The position numbers and the translations under genes are program-made. A DNA stretch of 64,000 nt, from contig CAZKQW010000003.1 of assembly GCA_964555055.1 (NCBI GenBank), positions 124,001 through 188,000 of the forward strand. The letters are read 5' to 3'. The stretch comes from GCA-016699445 sp964555055. GTDB taxonomy: Bacteria > UBA10199 > JACPAL01 > GCA-016699445. Within the stretch, counting starts at the first letter, position 1; each line of letters starts with the position of its first letter. Of this stretch, positions 62,159 to 64,000 are shown in pieces. The notes beneath the pieces were generated by a model. The model saw only the letters and a program-made list of their open reading frames with translations. It searched no databases and was not told the origin of the DNA.

Positions 62159-64000
62159 GTGAAAAAGAAAAAGATTCATTTCATCGTCGCCGCCTTGTTT
62201 TTCTTTTTTTCTTTCTGCCTGTGGACGGACTCACCTTTGCTTTCATGGCTTGAGCTCAAGACGGTCGACTGGAGGTTCACGGGACGACGTCCGATCCCCA
62301 CCTCGGGTCGGGTCGCGATCGTGACCTTGGACGAAAAAAGCTTGGACGTCGAAGGACGGTGGCCTTGGTCGCGCTCTAAGATGGCCGAGCTTCTTCGGAA
62401 GCTTCAAAAATACGGGCCTAAGCTGGTGGAGATGGATATCGTGTTCGCTGAGCCCTCCGCGGGCGACGATGAGTTGCAAAAGGTCATCCGCCAAAACGGG
62501 AATACCGTCCTCGGTTACTTTTTCTTCCAAAACGTCGCCGAGAGGGAAAAGGCCGCCATCCGTTCCGAAAAGATGGAGCAAAGCTTCCAGACAATCCTGC
62601 CGACGGCCCTACCCGATATTACAGACGTTCAAAAGACGCTGCGACCGATGGCGGGTCTCGTGTCGAATATACCGACGCTCGCGACCGCGGCTAGGAGCCA
62701 AGGATATTTCAACGCTTTCGCGGATCGGGATGGCGTTATCCGGCGCGCTCCGTTGGTGATCACTTATAAGAACAAGATTTTCCCGTCGATGACGTTGAAA
62801 ACGTACTCGTTGGACCAGGATGGTTTTGATCCTCTCCTGACTCAGGATACGGAAGGTCTCTTGATGGGCATGAGCATCGGGACGAAGCAAGTCCCCGTGA
62901 ATACTCGGGGCGAAGTCATGATCAATTACCGGGGGCGCGAAGCTTTCCCGACGTATTCGGCGACCGACATTCTACATGACCGCGTGCCCGAGGACGCCTT
63001 GAAGGATAAAGTCGTCTTGATCGGCGCCACGGCGATCGGTATTTATGACCTTCGTGTAACGCCCATTTCTCCGAACCTCCCGGGAATTTTCATCCAAGCC
63101 AGCCTTTTGGATAATTTGATCCACGGGGATTTTTTGACCTTGCCTCTTTTGGCCAAGTTCGCGGTCTTTTTGGAGATGCTCGCGATGAGCGTGCTGTTCG
63201 TTCTCGTCCTGAACCACCCGAAGGCCAAGATCTTTTGGGGGCTTTTATTGGTGGGCCCCGTCTTAGGCCTCCAATGGTACGCGTCGATTGCGTTCTTTGA
63301 GCGATTGACCATTGTTCCCTTCGTTGTGCCTTCCCTTTACATCCTGATGACCGTCTTCACCATTATCATCTACCGTGGCCTAGTGGAGGAGCGGGAGAAA
63401 CGATTTATACGCACGGCCTTCCAATCCTACCTCCACCCAGACCTCGTGGAGGAAATGACCCAAAACCTCGATAAGTTGAAGCTCGGTGGCGAGAAAAGGG
63501 AATGTACCATTCTTTTCTCTGATGTCAGGAACTTCACTTCCATTTCCGAAAACATGGACCCCGCCGTGCTTTTAGAACTCATGAACGCGTATTTCGACCC
63601 CGTTTCCCAAGCCATCATCGAAGAAGGCGGGTACATCGATAAATTCATCGGAGACGCCGTCATGGCGATCTTTGGGGCGCCGAATCGCATGGAGGACCAC
63701 GCGGCGAGAGCCTGTCGGGCGGCTTTGAGGATGAAAAAACTCGTGGCTGATTTGGAACCACGGTTCCGAGAAAAATACGGGATCGAGGCGTTCAAGATCG
63801 GCATCGGCCTTAACACGGGCGACGTCACCGTCGGGAATATCGGCACCAGCAAGCGTTTGAACTACACCGTCATGGGCGACGCGGTGAACCTCGCCTCGCG
63901 CCTGGAAAGCGCGACGAAAGAGCTCGGCGTGACGGCATGCATGAGCGAAGCGACATACGAGCAAGCTAAGGGTAGTATCACAGGGCGTTACCTAAACGAA
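62159..64000 (+). CDS. CHASE2-domain adenylate cyclase (truncated by window end)
   Basis: At least 614 residues, open to the last base. It starts at GTG 62159, five bases after the MBL stop. The N-terminal membrane span (IHFIVAALFFFFSFCLW) leads to a periplasmic CHASE2 domain (about 30-325) with VAIVTLDEKSLDVEGRWPW, VEMDIVFAEP, GYFNAFADRDGVIRRAPL and VVLIGATAIGIYDL. Three spans follow at about 330-405. The class III cyclase domain has LFSDVRNFTSISE (metal Asp), DKFIGDAVMAIFGAPN (second metal Asp and adenine-type Lys) and LNTGDVTVGNIG, with NYTVMGDAVNLASRLE. Residues expected for an active adenylate cyclase are present. It would turn a periplasmic signal, perhaps through the FecR-like proteins, into cAMP. 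Confidence 0.93.
   Translation, partial: MKKKKIHFIVAALFFFFSFCLWTDSPLLSWLELKTVDWRFTGRRPIPTSGRVAIVTLDEKSLDVEGRWPWSRSKMAELLRKLQKYGPKLVEMDIVFAEPSAGDDELQKVIRQNGNTVLGYFFFQNVAEREKAAIRSEKMEQSFQTILPTALPDITDVQKTLRPMAGLVSNIPTLATAARSQGYFNAFADRDGVIRRAPLVITYKNKIFPSMTLKTYSLDQDGFDPLLTQDTEGLLMGMSIGTKQVPVNTRGEVMINYRGREAFPTYSATDILHDRVPEDALKDKVVLIGATAIGIYDLRVTPISPNLPGIFIQASLLDNLIHGDFLTLPLLAKFAVFLEMLAMSVLFVLVLNHPKAKIFWGLLLVGPVLGLQWYASIAFFERLTIVPFVVPSLYILMTVFTIIIYRGLVEEREKRFIRTAFQSYLHPDLVEEMTQNLDKLKLGGEKRECTILFSDVRNFTSISENMDPAVLLELMNAYFDPVSQAIIEEGGYIDKFIGDAVMAIFGAPNRMEDHAARACRAALRMKKLVADLEPRFREKYGIEAFKIGIGLNTGDVTVGNIGTSKRLNYTVMGDAVNLASRLESATKELGVTACMSEATYEQAKGSITGRYLNE

Overview
The window reads as a chromosomal segment of a Gram-negative, diderm bacterium of moderate GC content. 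The outer membrane is shown by a Lol-type lipoprotein-release transporter, several signal-peptide beta-barrels and many lipoproteins. A MqnA/MqnD-family protein hints at the futalosine route to menaquinone. Together with KdpFABC-DE, KimA, a CHASE2 cyclase and FecR-like periplasmic proteins, this fits an environmental deltaproteobacterium-like or Bdellovibrionota-like lineage. That placement is inference: there is no rRNA and I found no tRNA in the window.

Left part (1-12.1 kb): mostly core genes. These are a lolC/E end with lolD, a YyaL thioredoxin-domain protein, a PlsB-like acyltransferase, a minus-strand run purK-purE-membrane protein-zinc ribbon-mqnD-like, and an NhaR-like LysR regulator divergent from an HPF-like/TerC operon. 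From 12.1 to 23.1 kb lies a plus-strand run that looks like a metal-scavenging island. A Fur/Zur-type palindrome precedes a porin, a decayed di-heme peroxidase, more beta-barrels, a complete ZnuABC-type transporter, two small Cys/His secreted proteins, and a set of surface proteins and lipoproteins.

Middle (23.4-36.5 kb): a minus-strand potassium region with kimA, kdpA, kdpF, kdpB, kdpC, kdpD and kdpE plus two unannotated small membrane ORFs. The same 19-bp element with an 11-bp internal period occurs before kimA, before the kdpA unit and before kdpDE, so the three units probably form one regulon. PolX and a PlsC-type acyltransferase lie upstream.

From 36.6 to 54.8 kb, housekeeping genes (moxR/VWA pair, aroG, gamma-carbonic anhydrase, ilvD, glpK) are interspersed with four toxin-antitoxin modules: VapBC-like, PIN/RHH, HipBA and MazEF-like. 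At least three of these have strong promoters so close to the start codon that the mRNA should be leaderless. Two of the modules overlap the next housekeeping gene by four bases.

The right end (54.9-64 kb) holds purC followed by a plus-strand cluster. It contains FecR-like protein 1, lipoprotein 1, a TPR plus beta-barrel protein, paralogous FecR-like protein 2 and lipoprotein 2, a metallo-beta-lactamase-fold hydrolase, and a CHASE2-adenylate cyclase cut by the window end. I consider this the best candidate for an undescribed system: a Slam-like surface-lipoprotein exporter joined to periplasmic sensing and cyclic-nucleotide signalling.
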